64,000 nt of DNA from Mesobacillus sp. S13 (GTDB lineage: Bacteria; Bacillota; Bacilli; Bacillales; Cytobacillaceae), in assembly GCF_020422885.1 (NCBI RefSeq), contig NZ_CP084622.1, positions 1,941,001-2,005,000 on the forward strand. The letters are read 5' to 3'. How positions within the stretch are numbered: position 1 is the first letter of the stretch; every line of letters starts with the position of its first letter. This document shows, in pieces, positions 9,096 through 17,818 of this stretch. The translations under genes and the position numbers were made by a program. The notes below the pieces were generated by a model that was given only the letters and a program-made list of their open reading frames with translations, was not told the origin of the DNA and searched no databases.

Positions 9096-9122
9096 AGACA
9101 GTTAACATCACCAAAAGTTACA
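9096..9122 (-). promoter_or_regulatory. Candidate autoregulatory ECF promoter
   Basis: On the minus strand, TGTAAC (9117-9122) is followed after 15 bases by CTGTCT (9096-9101). ECF promoters usually have an AAC-containing -35 and a CGTC-like -10 at about 16 bp. The site lies about 27 bases before the sigma gene start. The match is moderate. Confidence 0.4.
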
Positions 9123-9245
9123 TATAAATTGATTTATTTATAGAAAACCAGATGGTAAAATTAGCTAAATACTTACATGCAGTCTTTATAATAACATCAT
9201 CGGTTCAGAATGATGATTTTGTAGAAGGGGTAGGGGGATATTTTT

Positions 9246-9704
9246 ATGGAGTTGACTTTACGACTCATCACGAGGGATAACTGGGAAGAGGCCATACAAT
9301 TGAAGGTGAAGGAAAAGCAAAAGGATTTTATCGCCTCCAACCTATATTCCATCGCAGAAGTCCAATTTCTTGATCAGTTCATAGCGTGTGGCATTTATGA
9401 AGGAGACCAAATGGTCGGGTTTACGATGTTTGGAGTAGACCCAGATGACGGTAACTATTGGATTTTTCGCTTGATGATCGATGAAAAGCATCAAGGAAAA
9501 GGGTATGGCTACGCAGCAGTAAAATTAGTAATCGAAGAGATTAAGAGAAGGAACACAGCCCAAATCCCATTGGTCATGATTGGCTATCATATGGAAAATG
9601 GTGGGGCAAGAGCCGTCTATAAGAAAGCCGGATTTTTGGAGACAGAAATAGCACCCTGGGGAGAGCAATTGGCTGCCTACACCCTTAAGGCCGAGGTACA
9701 CTGA
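9246..9704 (+). CDS. GNAT acetyltransferase, spermine/spermidine-type
   Basis: A 152-residue N-acetyltransferase. The acetyl-CoA loop is EKHQGKGYGYAAVK (Q/RxxGxG/A pattern), and the C-terminal ARAVYKKAGFLETE segment is typical. The N-terminal LKVKEKQKDFIASNLYSIAE resembles the polyamine acetyltransferases BltD/PaiA of Bacillus, so a small-amine substrate is likely but not shown. GGGG precedes ATG 9246. Confidence 0.8.
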   Translation: MELTLRLITRDNWEEAIQLKVKEKQKDFIASNLYSIAEVQFLDQFIACGIYEGDQMVGFTMFGVDPDDGNYWIFRLMIDEKHQGKGYGYAAVKLVIEEIKRRNTAQIPLVMIGYHMENGGARAVYKKAGFLETEIAPWGEQLAAYTLKAEVH

Positions 9705-9734
9705 TACTTCGGACAAATATCAGTGTAAGTTCTG

Positions 9735-9958
9735 GGAAAGTGTCCGTCATCAATTCTATGATGGACAGAAATAGAGGGATTACCGGGAAAAGTGTCCGTC
9801 ATCAATGCTCTGACGGACAGAAATAGGAAGAAATCCCGAAAAAGTGTCCGTCATTAAGGCTATGACAGACAGAAATAAGAGGAAGACCCGAAAAAGTGTC
9901 CATCATTAAAGCTATGACGGACAGAAACGAGAGGAAATCCCGAAAAAGTGTCCGTTCT
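9735..9958. repeat. 52-bp tandem hairpin repeats, four and a half copies
   Basis: The unit start GTGTCC occurs at 9740, 9792, 9844, 9896 and 9948, an exact 52-bp period. Each full unit carries TGTCCGTCAT, a short loop with variable bases, then ATGACGGACA, so each copy can fold into a hairpin; a GAAAT-purine-rich-CCC(G)AAAA spacer joins them. Copies differ by scattered substitutions. The array lies between two convergent genes. Confidence 0.9.
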
Positions 9959-9972
9959 AACTGAAGAGGTTG

Positions 9973-10497
9973 TTAGTTGGCTTCAGGTTTGGTCCCGAAT
10001 TTACTGAATGAAATGATACGCGCTGCCACACTTGTCAATGAGCCAAGAATAGCGCTTCCGATGATGTCTAATGGATAGTGGTGACCAACCCATACGCGGG
10101 AGAAGCCGGTTAGCGTTGACATCCACATCATGATTGTACCTAGGGTTCGATGAAACATCATTACAGTGGTAGAAGCAGCGAAAGCGAGCATAGTATGCTT
10201 GCTGGGGAAGGAAGAATCCATTTTTGAAGGAATAAGGATTCCGACACGTCGCTTCATGAAAGGACGAGGTTTAAAATAAAATATATGGATGAAGAAGTGT
10301 AAAATGAAGCTAATGGCTACTGACATGCCTGTTTCAAGTGCAATTTGTTTATTCAATCTGTTTTTAAACAGCATCAATATCAAAATCAAAAGATAAGCAT
10401 AGCGCACACGATTAGAAATAAGGATCATCACTTGATCCACCGGTGATACGCGCCCAGAAAGTCTGTTGATTAGCTGAAAAAGTTTAAGGTCCATCAT
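9973..10497 (-). CDS. PAP2-family phosphatase, BcrC-like
   Basis: About 174 residues with several membrane helices. The three PAP2 phosphatase signatures are visible: KPRPF, PSKHT and SRVWVGHHYPLDI. In Bacillus, BcrC-type proteins dephosphorylate undecaprenyl pyrophosphate outside the membrane, recycling the cell-wall carrier and giving bacitracin tolerance; phosphatidylglycerophosphate is another possible substrate. The start at 10497 is chosen for AGGAGA just upstream; 10494 is a possible second ATG. Confidence 0.85.
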   Translation of the reverse strand: MMDLKLFQLINRLSGRVSPVDQVMILISNRVRYAYLLILILMLFKNRLNKQIALETGMSVAISFILHFFIHIFYFKPRPFMKRRVGILIPSKMDSSFPSKHTMLAFAASTTVMMFHRTLGTIMMWMSTLTGFSRVWVGHHYPLDIIGSAILGSLTSVAARIISFSKFGTKPEAN

Positions 10498-10574
10498 GTT
10501 TCTCCTCATTATTTTTAACCTTACTTTTCCCTGACTGTTCCTAAAAATGTATGAAAAAAAGGAGTGGGTTAGAA

Positions 10575-11036
10575 ATGGAAGCAAAGCTGGTAAAGAAAGA
10601 AGCATTCATGGCTATAGGAGTCAAATGGATTGGCACTTTTGAACAGGCCGCCAAGGGAGAAATTAAAGGCTTTCATAAGGAATTTCTCAAAAGGAGAAAT
10701 GAAATAGAATACGCTGTAAATCCAGAAAACATTCTTGGGCTTTCTTATCACATCAACAAAACTGGATTTACATATTATCTGGCTTTGGAAGTGGAAGATA
10801 CGACGGCTATGCCGGAAGAAATGGAATTAATTACGGTTCCCGCCTATGCTTTTGCCAGTACAGAATATAAGGGGACAGCAGTGCATGAGGCATATACAGG
10901 CTTGTACGCATGGATCAAACAGAATGGCTATTCATTAAAACAGGGTGAAGTAGAGCATCTGGAAGAGTATCCAGGAAGCTTTGATCCTTTAACAGATGAA
11001 CCTGAACTGATAATCAATATTCCGGTTATCGCTTAA
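10575..11036 (+). CDS. GyrI-like effector-binding domain protein
   Basis: A 153-residue stand-alone GyrI/BmrR-type small-molecule-binding domain (AraC_E_bind). The VKKEAFMAIGVKWIGTFEQA start and the YPGSFDPLTDEPELIINIPV end are characteristic. AAAGGAG at 10558-10564 places the start at ATG 10575. The ligand is not predictable. It is divergent from the phosphatase gene. Confidence 0.8.
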   Translation: MEAKLVKKEAFMAIGVKWIGTFEQAAKGEIKGFHKEFLKRRNEIEYAVNPENILGLSYHINKTGFTYYLALEVEDTTAMPEEMELITVPAYAFASTEYKGTAVHEAYTGLYAWIKQNGYSLKQGEVEHLEEYPGSFDPLTDEPELIINIPVIA

Positions 11037-11113
11037 AAAGGGATTTATTTATAGGAAGGGTAATGTTTGAGGGGAAGGAGTTGGTTTATAAGTTTCCCAA
11101 CTTCTTTTTCATC

Positions 11114-11144
11114 AAAAAAAAACAAGCACTCTGGAAGCTGCTTG
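11114..11144 (-). terminator. Terminator of the DUF4257 gene
   Basis: On the minus strand CAAGCA (11144-11139) and TGCTTG (11128-11123) pair around a ten-base loop and run into a T-tract. Confidence 0.65.
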
Positions 11145-11172
11145 ACCAATGTCTTTAGCAAACTTCTTTCTT

Positions 11173-11508
11173 TTAGGCTGAGGTGTTGGTCTTTTCATTC
11201 CCAATATCCTCCCTGACCTGACTACTGTTTCCTATTCGAAATAATTCAAGTCCTCTTAGTAAGGCATCACCCCCGAAGCCAGCCATGATTGACATCAAAA
11301 AAACTCTTAGCAGTGAATCAGCTTCGGATGAGACCACCAAAAGAGCGGCGGCCAATGATCCTGTAAGGATCTCTTCAAAGAAACCTAGGTAAATGAACTT
11401 CTTTGTTCTTCTCGGCATGATGATTTTGCCACGTCTTCTTACATGTGCTGTCAGTCCAACAAATCCACCGATGACCAGTGCGAAAATAATGTTTTCTAAC
11501 ATGTTCAT
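11173..11508 (-). CDS. DUF4257-type membrane protein
   Basis: About 111 residues with three hydrophobic segments and a basic stretch between the first two (RRRGKIIMPRRTKK). It resembles the small Bacillaceae DUF4257 family, which has a holin-like topology but no proven function. The start follows AGGAGAG with an in-frame GTG at 11511 also possible. Confidence 0.6.
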   Translation of the reverse strand: MNMLENIIFALVIGGFVGLTAHVRRRGKIIMPRRTKKFIYLGFFEEILTGSLAAALLVVSSEADSLLRVFLMSIMAGFGGDALLRGLELFRIGNSSQVREDIGNEKTNTSA

Positions 11509-11771
11509 CACTCTCCTAAAGTCCAGATTTTTGTTGGTCGACCTCAGGTAACTCTAGGTGTATTACTATTATACAAGTAGTAATGGTGGAAAAGCATGTG
11601 TAAATTTATCGAATTTTCAGTATATTTTAATGGTAAATACTATGTGTAACTTTTTGGTAAAATTTAATATTTGAGACCTTTGGAAAAAGTTACAGGCCTA
11701 TTGTCATAAAGAATCGGTCTCAATGAATGGAATCAATGTGTGGAAAAGGGCAATTGAACAGGAGGGTAACC

Positions 11772-12209
11772 ATGTTTGTTATCAATGTTGAAGGGGCCAT
11801 TTCCAGAGACGGAAAATGGCTGATCATTGAAAGGAGCTCCAAAGAGGAACATGCTGGAGGCCTTTTGTCACTTATCGGCGGTACGGTGGAAAATGAGGGA
11901 TTCTCAAAAGACTTGCTTGAACGAACTTTGAAGCGGGAGCTCTTTGAGGAGGTAGGGATTACAATTAAGGATGAAGTCACCTATGTTCGCAATACATCTT
12001 TTATTCTTCCAGATGGAAGGGAGGTCCTCGATCTGGTTTTTTATTGTGAGATTGAGACGGGAGAACCGTTTGCCAAAAGTCCAGATGAAGTTACTGCTGT
12101 ATACTGGATGGCAGCGGAAGAAATCTTTGCCCATCCAAATGCTCCTGTTTGGTTAAAGGAAAGCATTGAAGAAGTTGAGAAGATATCGAGTAAAATCCAG
12201 CTTATATGA
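11772..12209 (+). CDS. Nudix hydrolase
   Basis: A 145-residue Nudix fold protein. The Nudix box is visible as GGTVENE ... RELFEEVGI, with an insertion of about five residues between the first Glu and the REL motif compared with the standard spacing. Such enzymes cleave nucleoside diphosphate derivatives with a divalent metal. AGGAGGG at 11760-11766 fixes ATG 11772. It is first in a long same-strand run of small genes. Confidence 0.85.
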   Translation: MFVINVEGAISRDGKWLIIERSSKEEHAGGLLSLIGGTVENEGFSKDLLERTLKRELFEEVGITIKDEVTYVRNTSFILPDGREVLDLVFYCEIETGEPFAKSPDEVTAVYWMAAEEIFAHPNAPVWLKESIEEVEKISSKIQLI

Positions 12210-12238
12210 TGCCGCCGGTACAAGGCGGTATTATTTTT
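12209..12238 (+). terminator. Hairpin after the Nudix gene
   Basis: TGCCGCC pairs with GGCGGTA around a short loop and is followed by TTATTTTT. Confidence 0.6.
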
Positions 12239-12315
12239 GCCTGAAAAAGGAAATGAATGCTGATTTAGCGAATAAGTAAAGATGTTTTGCAAAGTTGAGG
12301 TGTGAGGTTGGTTAG

Positions 12316-12945
12316 ATGGAAGCATTTAATAAATTATTGAAACAAATCAATCTGGATGTTCGTCAAAATAAACGATTTATTTTTGGCATAGATGGTCTCA
12401 GCAGGTCAGGGAAGACAACTTTAACGAATATGCTCCTTTCTATGCTTTCGGAAAGAGAGATTGAAGGCATTGCAATTCATCTGGATGACCACATTGTTGA
12501 AAGATCCAAAAGATACAATACTGGCTGCGAGGAATGGCATGAGTATTACTATTTACAGTGGGATATAGAGAGGCTAAGGAAAACATTGTTTGAAAATCTG
12601 ATTCACTCTGAAGAAATTGAACTGCCCTATTATGATATTGAAAAGGATCAGTATATTGATAAGACCTTGAATTTGGCTGATAAAGAGATCATCATCGTCG
12701 AAGGGATTTTCCTTCAGAGAGAAGAATGGAAATCGTATCTAGATTATACCGTTTTTATAGACTGTCCCCGAGATGTTAGGTTTGGCAGGGAAAACAGTCA
12801 AACTCAGGAGAACATAGAAAAGTTCAGAAACAGATACTGGAAAGCTGAGGATTTTTACATGGAAAAGCTCAGACCTGAAGAAAAGGCCAATTTGGTCATT
12901 TCATATTTTGAATTGTTGAAAGAATCTGCAGGTGATGGGCAATGA
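12316..12945 (+). CDS. Uridine-kinase-like P-loop protein
   Basis: A 209-residue P-loop NTPase. Walker A is GLSRSGKTT (about residues 24-32), IHLDDHIVER follows as the substrate/Mg site, and a later VEGIFLQREEW matches the uridine/phosphoribulokinase pattern. It probably phosphorylates a nucleoside or small metabolite; the exact substrate is unknown. The stop overlaps the next start by four bases (12942-12945). Confidence 0.75.
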   Translation: MEAFNKLLKQINLDVRQNKRFIFGIDGLSRSGKTTLTNMLLSMLSEREIEGIAIHLDDHIVERSKRYNTGCEEWHEYYYLQWDIERLRKTLFENLIHSEEIELPYYDIEKDQYIDKTLNLADKEIIIVEGIFLQREEWKSYLDYTVFIDCPRDVRFGRENSQTQENIEKFRNRYWKAEDFYMEKLRPEEKANLVISYFELLKESAGDGQ

Positions 12946-13547
12946 ATTTGAAGAAGCTATTAAGCTTTGGCAAAAGTAAGGAAGCCGAAATCAAGATAGA
13001 AGAATGCAGTATTTCAGAAGAAGCAATGACAATCGTTAAAAGGTATTCAAACAGTAGGTTGCTTCCTTTTTACAATCAAGATTTGTATTCTGAAAAACCT
13101 GTCAAAATTGCAGGGGTTTGTGTGAAATGCAAACAAGATGAAACGGAACTGTTGGCTTTGGAACTAAGGGAGGAACTTAAGGCAATAAACTATTTGGCCT
13201 TTATATGCGATTCCAATCGAGAAAAAGTCGCCATGATCCCTGGATTAGATCAGTTTGAAATCCTGAAGATCCAGCAGACGAATGGAGATAATTACGATAT
13301 TAGCAACAGTAGTGTTATTTCTGAATTGAAGGAATGGTATAGAAACTATCCTTTCATCATCATCGGCGCTTCCTATGACTGGGTGGAAGTGGAATTTGAA
13401 GTTTTACCTAATGGCAAAGAGCTAAACTCATTTGCCAGAGAAATTGCTGAATTCTGTCCTGACCTTGTAGAACAGGGGACGGGAAGCATCAATGATTTAA
13501 TGGAAGAAATCAAAGGCACAAGAAAATTGTCACTATGGTGGGACTAA
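12942..13547 (+). CDS. DUF4253-like protein
   Basis: A 201-residue protein without membrane segments. The C-terminal third, with FIIIGASYDWVEVEFEVLP and the closing LSLWWD, resembles DUF4253 proteins. No function is known. It is translationally coupled to the kinase-like gene upstream. Confidence 0.65.
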   Translation: MNLKKLLSFGKSKEAEIKIEECSISEEAMTIVKRYSNSRLLPFYNQDLYSEKPVKIAGVCVKCKQDETELLALELREELKAINYLAFICDSNREKVAMIPGLDQFEILKIQQTNGDNYDISNSSVISELKEWYRNYPFIIIGASYDWVEVEFEVLPNGKELNSFAREIAEFCPDLVEQGTGSINDLMEEIKGTRKLSLWWD

Positions 13548-13548
13548 T

Positions 13549-13875
13549 ATGTTAAAACGTAACAGATTATTTGCCATATCTTTTTTGATTGGTTGGATCG
13601 GTATTTCTATAACTCCTTTCTTTGACTCTGTCGTTGTAACCTCTGATTATGACTTGACAAGGCACAGACTGGGACTTCCGCTGCCGATCATTGAACAGAA
13701 CACCTGGTTGACACCTTTGGATGATGCTTTTCCGTTTGAATTAGGATTAGTGAGTCCGCAGGAGAACCCTACGAAGATAATAATAGGTAACTATTTATTC
13801 CTCGTGATGGCAGCTGTGTTGTTTGTTTATATGTTTCTAGTGTGTATCAAGGAGTTGTTTAAAAGGATTAGGTGA
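13549..13875 (+). CDS. Small membrane protein, unknown
   Basis: A 108-residue protein with an N-terminal hydrophobic helix (about 7-27) and a C-terminal one (about 80-100) around an extracellular-type loop rich in Pro and acidic residues. Starts one base after the DUF4253 gene. No family is recognised. Confidence 0.6.
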   Translation: MLKRNRLFAISFLIGWIGISITPFFDSVVVTSDYDLTRHRLGLPLPIIEQNTWLTPLDDAFPFELGLVSPQENPTKIIIGNYLFLVMAAVLFVYMFLVCIKELFKRIR

Positions 13876-14900
13876 TGTTTATGTCTGAAGATATTTCTAT
13901 AAAGTTCAAAAGATTTGCAGTCCTTGAATGCAGGGGGTCCAGTCCGCTATATGAATTCCTTTCTTCTAAAATAGCTGAGGATATTTTAATGCTTGATCTT
14001 GCAGGGAAAACGAGAGAAGGACAACCTGTCCCAAATCTATATTTTGGAGCTGTACACTATCTATTAATGAAAGGATATAATCATCCTCTTGCAGAGTTCT
14101 ATCCAAGCTTGACGGAAAAACCTCTTCCTGCAGAAGAAGCATATCCTTTTTTCATTGATTTTTGCCGGACATATTCTGTTGAGATCATCGAGTTGATAAA
14201 AAGCAAGATTGTCCAGACAAATGAGGTCAGGCGCTGTTCTTACCTCTATCCTATTTTCAGCCGCATTTCTCAATTGACCAAAAAGCCATTGGCATTGATT
14301 GAAATCGGAACGAGTGCGGGCCTGCAGTTATTTGTTGACAAATATAGTTATACATATGGCACAGTTGAGAATTTCGGTAACTCTCTTTCGGAAGTTCATC
14401 TGAATTCAGAAATAAGAGGAGATAAATCGCTCCTGGATACATTGCACCATTTTGATGTTGCAACAAGAACAGGAGTCGACCTGCATATAAATGATGTTAG
14501 AAATCAAGAGGATTATTTATGGCTAAAGGCATTGATCTGGCCAGAACATTTTGAAAGACGGAAGTTATTTGAAAAAGCAGCGATCTATGTGAGCAATCAA
14601 ACATTACGTTTAATAGAAGGTGATGGAGTGGAGATGCTCAGGTCCCTGGCAAGCGAAATTCCGGAAGACCAGGTGATTTGTGTATTCCATACCCATGTTG
14701 CTAATCAAATGTCTGTAAATAAAAAAAGGAAACTTTTGGAGTACATAAAAGAAATTGGACAACGAAGGACAATTTTTCATATATACAATAATATTTATGA
14801 TGCAAAGCTACATCTGGATTATTATCTAGATCGTAAGGAAAGCTTGAACACAATCGGGGAGACCGATGGCCATGGCCGGTGGTTCAGTCTTGTGTTATAG
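13875..14900 (+). CDS. DUF2332-family protein
   Basis: About 341 residues. The segment PLALIEIGTSAGLQLFVDKYSY is the conserved motif of DUF2332 and resembles a Rossmann-type SAM-binding turn; VICVFHTHVANQ lies near the C-terminal end. Function unknown, possibly methyltransferase-related by fold. Its ATG overlaps the stop of the previous gene; ATG 13881 is an alternative. RBS AGGATTAGG. Confidence 0.7.
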   Translation: MFMSEDISIKFKRFAVLECRGSSPLYEFLSSKIAEDILMLDLAGKTREGQPVPNLYFGAVHYLLMKGYNHPLAEFYPSLTEKPLPAEEAYPFFIDFCRTYSVEIIELIKSKIVQTNEVRRCSYLYPIFSRISQLTKKPLALIEIGTSAGLQLFVDKYSYTYGTVENFGNSLSEVHLNSEIRGDKSLLDTLHHFDVATRTGVDLHINDVRNQEDYLWLKALIWPEHFERRKLFEKAAIYVSNQTLRLIEGDGVEMLRSLASEIPEDQVICVFHTHVANQMSVNKKRKLLEYIKEIGQRRTIFHIYNNIYDAKLHLDYYLDRKESLNTIGETDGHGRWFSLVL

Positions 14901-14928
14901 CTATGAAAATGAATGGGTAGGTGGCAGT

Positions 14929-15522
14929 ATGGACGGTTCATTGATTATTTCTTTTGTTTTTATGGCGGGGGCCATTTTATATTCCGTCTATCAATTGTAT
15001 TTTAGTAAAGAGACATTATCGTTGGAGCAGGAAATCATTGATAAAATGGAAGCTCGACCCATTGCGCGTGTTATTCGCTATTTGTTATTCCTTGCGTTTA
15101 ACGGTTATTTTGCCAATATGTTCTTTGACATAGGATTGATGCTATGGATTAGTTTCTTTTCAGTTATAACATTGGGATTATTGCTTATTGAATTGAAATT
15201 TGATAAATCATCGATTATTTCTGTTCTTCTGGTAATCATAGCTTTCCTGGGCAACAGCCTTCCAAACGATTATGACTCTTTCATCGAATACGTCAGCGAG
15301 CAGACAGAATACAAATGTTTAAGAATTGAATGTGTGAAAGTCTCTGAGGTTATAGTAGAGGGTAACCTGGAGACTGAAGTTAAAATATACTCAATACAAG
15401 ACTTTTCATTTGATTGGTATCTGCTTTTTGCCCGAGGAGAGCTGATCCTGAAAGATGAAGACGGCAATGTAAAGGAATTCAGCGGGATTAATATTGGTGG
15501 CCTATGGCTGCTGGACAAGTGA
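14929..15522 (+). CDS. Multi-pass membrane protein, unknown
   Basis: About 197 residues: four hydrophobic segments in the first 115 residues, then a soluble C-terminal domain of about 80 residues (YKCLRIECVKVSEVIVEGNL onward). Start chosen at 14929 after GGTAGGTGG. No family is recognised. Confidence 0.6.
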   Translation: MDGSLIISFVFMAGAILYSVYQLYFSKETLSLEQEIIDKMEARPIARVIRYLLFLAFNGYFANMFFDIGLMLWISFFSVITLGLLLIELKFDKSSIISVLLVIIAFLGNSLPNDYDSFIEYVSEQTEYKCLRIECVKVSEVIVEGNLETEVKIYSIQDFSFDWYLLFARGELILKDEDGNVKEFSGINIGGLWLLDK

Positions 15523-15547
15523 TTATGATGATTTTAGGGGTGGGAAT

Positions 15548-15976
15548 ATGATTAGTCTTGATAAGAGATTAGTGGTTGAAAAATGGTTCAATGAATATTT
15601 TACACAGGGGAATCTTAGTGTGATTGAGGAACTTACTACAGAGGACTTTATTTACCATTCGCGAAATGGCGAAAACACCAGGGACTCTATGATTGATTTC
15701 ATGAAATGGTATCGCTCTGTTTTTCATGATGATGATTGGGTACTTGAGGATTTGATTGAGCAGGGAAATAAGCTGGTGGTGCGCTACACTGGCTGGATGA
15801 CTTATAAAGGTGGCTGGTTTGATATTCCGTCAGAAAACCAACGGGTAAAAGAGACAGGCATCATGATTTTTGTATTTGAAGGCAGTAAGGTTAAAGAAAT
15901 GTGGTGTGAGAATAGCGATGCTGGAATTTTATATGATTTAGGTGCTTTGAAAAAAAACACTCATGAAGTTTTTTAG
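15548..15976 (+). CDS. SnoaL-like / ester-cyclase fold protein
   Basis: A 142-residue NTF2-like protein. VEKWFNEYFTQGNLSVIEEL, DFIYHSR and MIDFMKWYRSVFHDDDW are the usual signs of the SnoaL-like polyketide-cyclase family, whose Bacillus members are mostly uncharacterised. GGGGTGGG precedes ATG 15548. Confidence 0.8.
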   Translation: MISLDKRLVVEKWFNEYFTQGNLSVIEELTTEDFIYHSRNGENTRDSMIDFMKWYRSVFHDDDWVLEDLIEQGNKLVVRYTGWMTYKGGWFDIPSENQRVKETGIMIFVFEGSKVKEMWCENSDAGILYDLGALKKNTHEVF

Positions 15977-15987
15977 GAGGAAGATGC

Positions 15988-16215
15988 ATGGCTGGAACAA
16001 TATTTTGGCTGTTGATAGTAGCGTTTGGCTTCCTGTTAATTGGCGGCTTGATCTATAAATCTTGGAAGCTGCTTCTTATGAGCGGACTTGCTGTTACTCT
16101 TCCATCCCTTTATTTTGGAGGAGCAGAGAATTGGCTCAGGATTATAGCCCTGGTCCCATTGATTCCCTTTGGGATGAGTTACTTTATGGCGAGAAAGCGA
16201 AAGATTAGCAGATAA
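15988..16215 (+). CDS. Small membrane protein, 75 aa
   Basis: Three hydrophobic segments (about 4-22, 28-43, 49-65) and a basic C-terminus (ARKRKISR). AGGAGGAAG sits before ATG 15988. Unknown function; co-directional with its neighbours 11 bases downstream of the SnoaL-like gene. Confidence 0.6.
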   Translation: MAGTIFWLLIVAFGFLLIGGLIYKSWKLLLMSGLAVTLPSLYFGGAENWLRIIALVPLIPFGMSYFMARKRKISR

Positions 16216-16254
16216 AATGGATTGTAATCAGAAAATCCATCAACGGAGGAAGAT

Positions 16255-16725
16255 ATGCAAATTCGATTAGCCAAGAAAACCGATATTGATCAACTAATTA
16301 AAATGAGATGGGATTTCACACTTGAAGATTACCCTGAAATGGGGGAGGGCGTGGAGTATGGTTCCTTTGGAAATGAATGCAGAGAGTTTCTCGAAACTGC
16401 CATACGCAGTGGGAAGTGGTTTGTTTGGGTTGCCGAAAATAACGGAGAAATCGTTTCCCATATCTATATTGAATTGATCCAAAAGGTCCCCCGCCCTGGC
16501 AGAACCACAAATCCGTTTGCTTATATGACAAATGTATATACTATCCCGGGACATAGGGGAAAAGGGATAGGCAGCAAGCTGCTATCATGTATCAATGATT
16601 GGGCTGAGGAAAACAAGTTCGAATTCATCATCGTCTGGCCCAGTGATGCAGGCATTGAGTTTTATAGAAGAAATGGCTACACACATAGTAAGGAGCCGAT
16701 GGAAAGGCATTTTAAGAAGCAATGA
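16255..16725 (+). CDS. GNAT acetyltransferase
   Basis: A 156-residue N-acetyltransferase with the acetyl-CoA loop GHRGKGIGSKLL and the late strand IEFYRRNGYTHSKEPMERH. GGAGG precedes ATG 16255. Substrate unknown. Confidence 0.8.
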   Translation: MQIRLAKKTDIDQLIKMRWDFTLEDYPEMGEGVEYGSFGNECREFLETAIRSGKWFVWVAENNGEIVSHIYIELIQKVPRPGRTTNPFAYMTNVYTIPGHRGKGIGSKLLSCINDWAEENKFEFIIVWPSDAGIEFYRRNGYTHSKEPMERHFKKQ

Positions 16726-16812
16726 ACGTTTGGATGTAAATTGTCAGATTATTTGAAACCTTCTCTCCTAACTTGCGTAGTACTTAATATAAAGCAAAAA
16801 GGGGGAAAAGTT

Positions 16813-17412
16813 ATGTCGCGTTCAAGTTTCAATTCAGAGAATACATCGAATCTTATCCTCGTATCAGCGATTATAATAATCATCAGCAGTTTGTTCATGC
16901 CACTCGTTTTCGTTTATTTTATACAGGATTATCTTTATCTGTCAGGTGATAAATGGTTTTACGTTACGCCACCTTCTGCTTATATACTTTTCATGTTCGG
17001 GATGCTTTGGGTCGCGGTAACTTTATTGCTGCATTTATTTTTACGGTGGAAGTTTGATTGGAAAGGGCTAAAGTGGGTCTCACTTCTCCTTATCTTAGGC
17101 AGCATTCCATTTTTCCTGTTTGGTGTGTCTAACTATTACTACCTTGATGATAAGGGTATGCATTTTAATGACCATAAAACGTTCAACACAATTGACTCAT
17201 ACTATTGGAACGATATCAAAGAAGCCAAAGAGATCTTTGTGAAGAGCAACGGAGTAACAGTTCTTGACCATCTGACTTTGATCACTAAATCTGGAGAAGT
17301 AGTCGAACTGCCCTATAACACCAAGGTACAGAACAATAAATTTAAAATCATGGAAAAACTCCAGGAAAACAATGTGACCTTAACCAACAATATGGGAGAT
17401 TTATATGATTGA
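16813..17412 (+). CDS. Three-pass membrane protein with soluble C-terminal domain
   Basis: About 199 residues: hydrophobic helices at about 14-36, 57-77 and 88-107, then a soluble region (HFNDHKTFNTIDSYYWNDIK onward) that resembles a small beta-rich domain. Start at ATG 16813 follows GGGGGA. No family is recognised. Confidence 0.6.
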   Translation: MSRSSFNSENTSNLILVSAIIIIISSLFMPLVFVYFIQDYLYLSGDKWFYVTPPSAYILFMFGMLWVAVTLLLHLFLRWKFDWKGLKWVSLLLILGSIPFFLFGVSNYYYLDDKGMHFNDHKTFNTIDSYYWNDIKEAKEIFVKSNGVTVLDHLTLITKSGEVVELPYNTKVQNNKFKIMEKLQENNVTLTNNMGDLYD

Positions 17413-17477
17413 TGTAAAGGGATGCTGTGCTATTGGATTCGTCTTCAACTAAGTAAATAAAGATAGAAGGTAGGAAC

Positions 17478-17792
17478 ATGTTTGTAAAAATATTTAGATA
17501 CCGCTTAAAGCCGGGTAAGGAGCAGGAATACCTCGAAATACAAAATGAAGCCGAACGAATGTATTCAAGTTTTATCCAGAAACAGACTTTGTATTTGCAA
17601 TGCAAGGACGATAAGGAAATCTGGCAGGAAATACATTTTTATCAGGATAAGAAGAGCTATACTGACACTGTTTCTTCAGTAGACCAACAGCCTGAAATCC
17701 AGGTTTTGTACAATCGGTTTCTTGAAGTGATTACTTCCCTTGAAGAAATGTCTGAAGAAAACTATCAACTGATTGATTTCCAGAAAAAGTAG
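17478..17792 (+). CDS. ABM-like small protein
   Basis: A 104-residue protein with the ferredoxin-like pattern of antibiotic-biosynthesis-monooxygenase/YdhR domains: FVKIFRYRLKPGKEQEYLEI, a middle strand and EIWQEIHFYQDKKSYTDTV. These domains usually form dimers; catalytic residues are not conserved, so the reaction is unknown. Confidence 0.55.
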   Translation: MFVKIFRYRLKPGKEQEYLEIQNEAERMYSSFIQKQTLYLQCKDDKEIWQEIHFYQDKKSYTDTVSSVDQQPEIQVLYNRFLEVITSLEEMSEENYQLIDFQKK

Positions 17793-17818
17793 TTATATGA
17801 ATAGAATTGGAGATTGAG

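Noticed and set aside
9735..9958. Possible CRISPR array
   Set aside because: The whole 52-bp unit is repeated, with no unique spacers between identical repeats, and no cas genes are near.
11640..11670. ECF-like promoter (TGTAACTTTT) before the Nudix gene
   Set aside because: The -35-like motif is present but no -10 at proper spacing could be seen.
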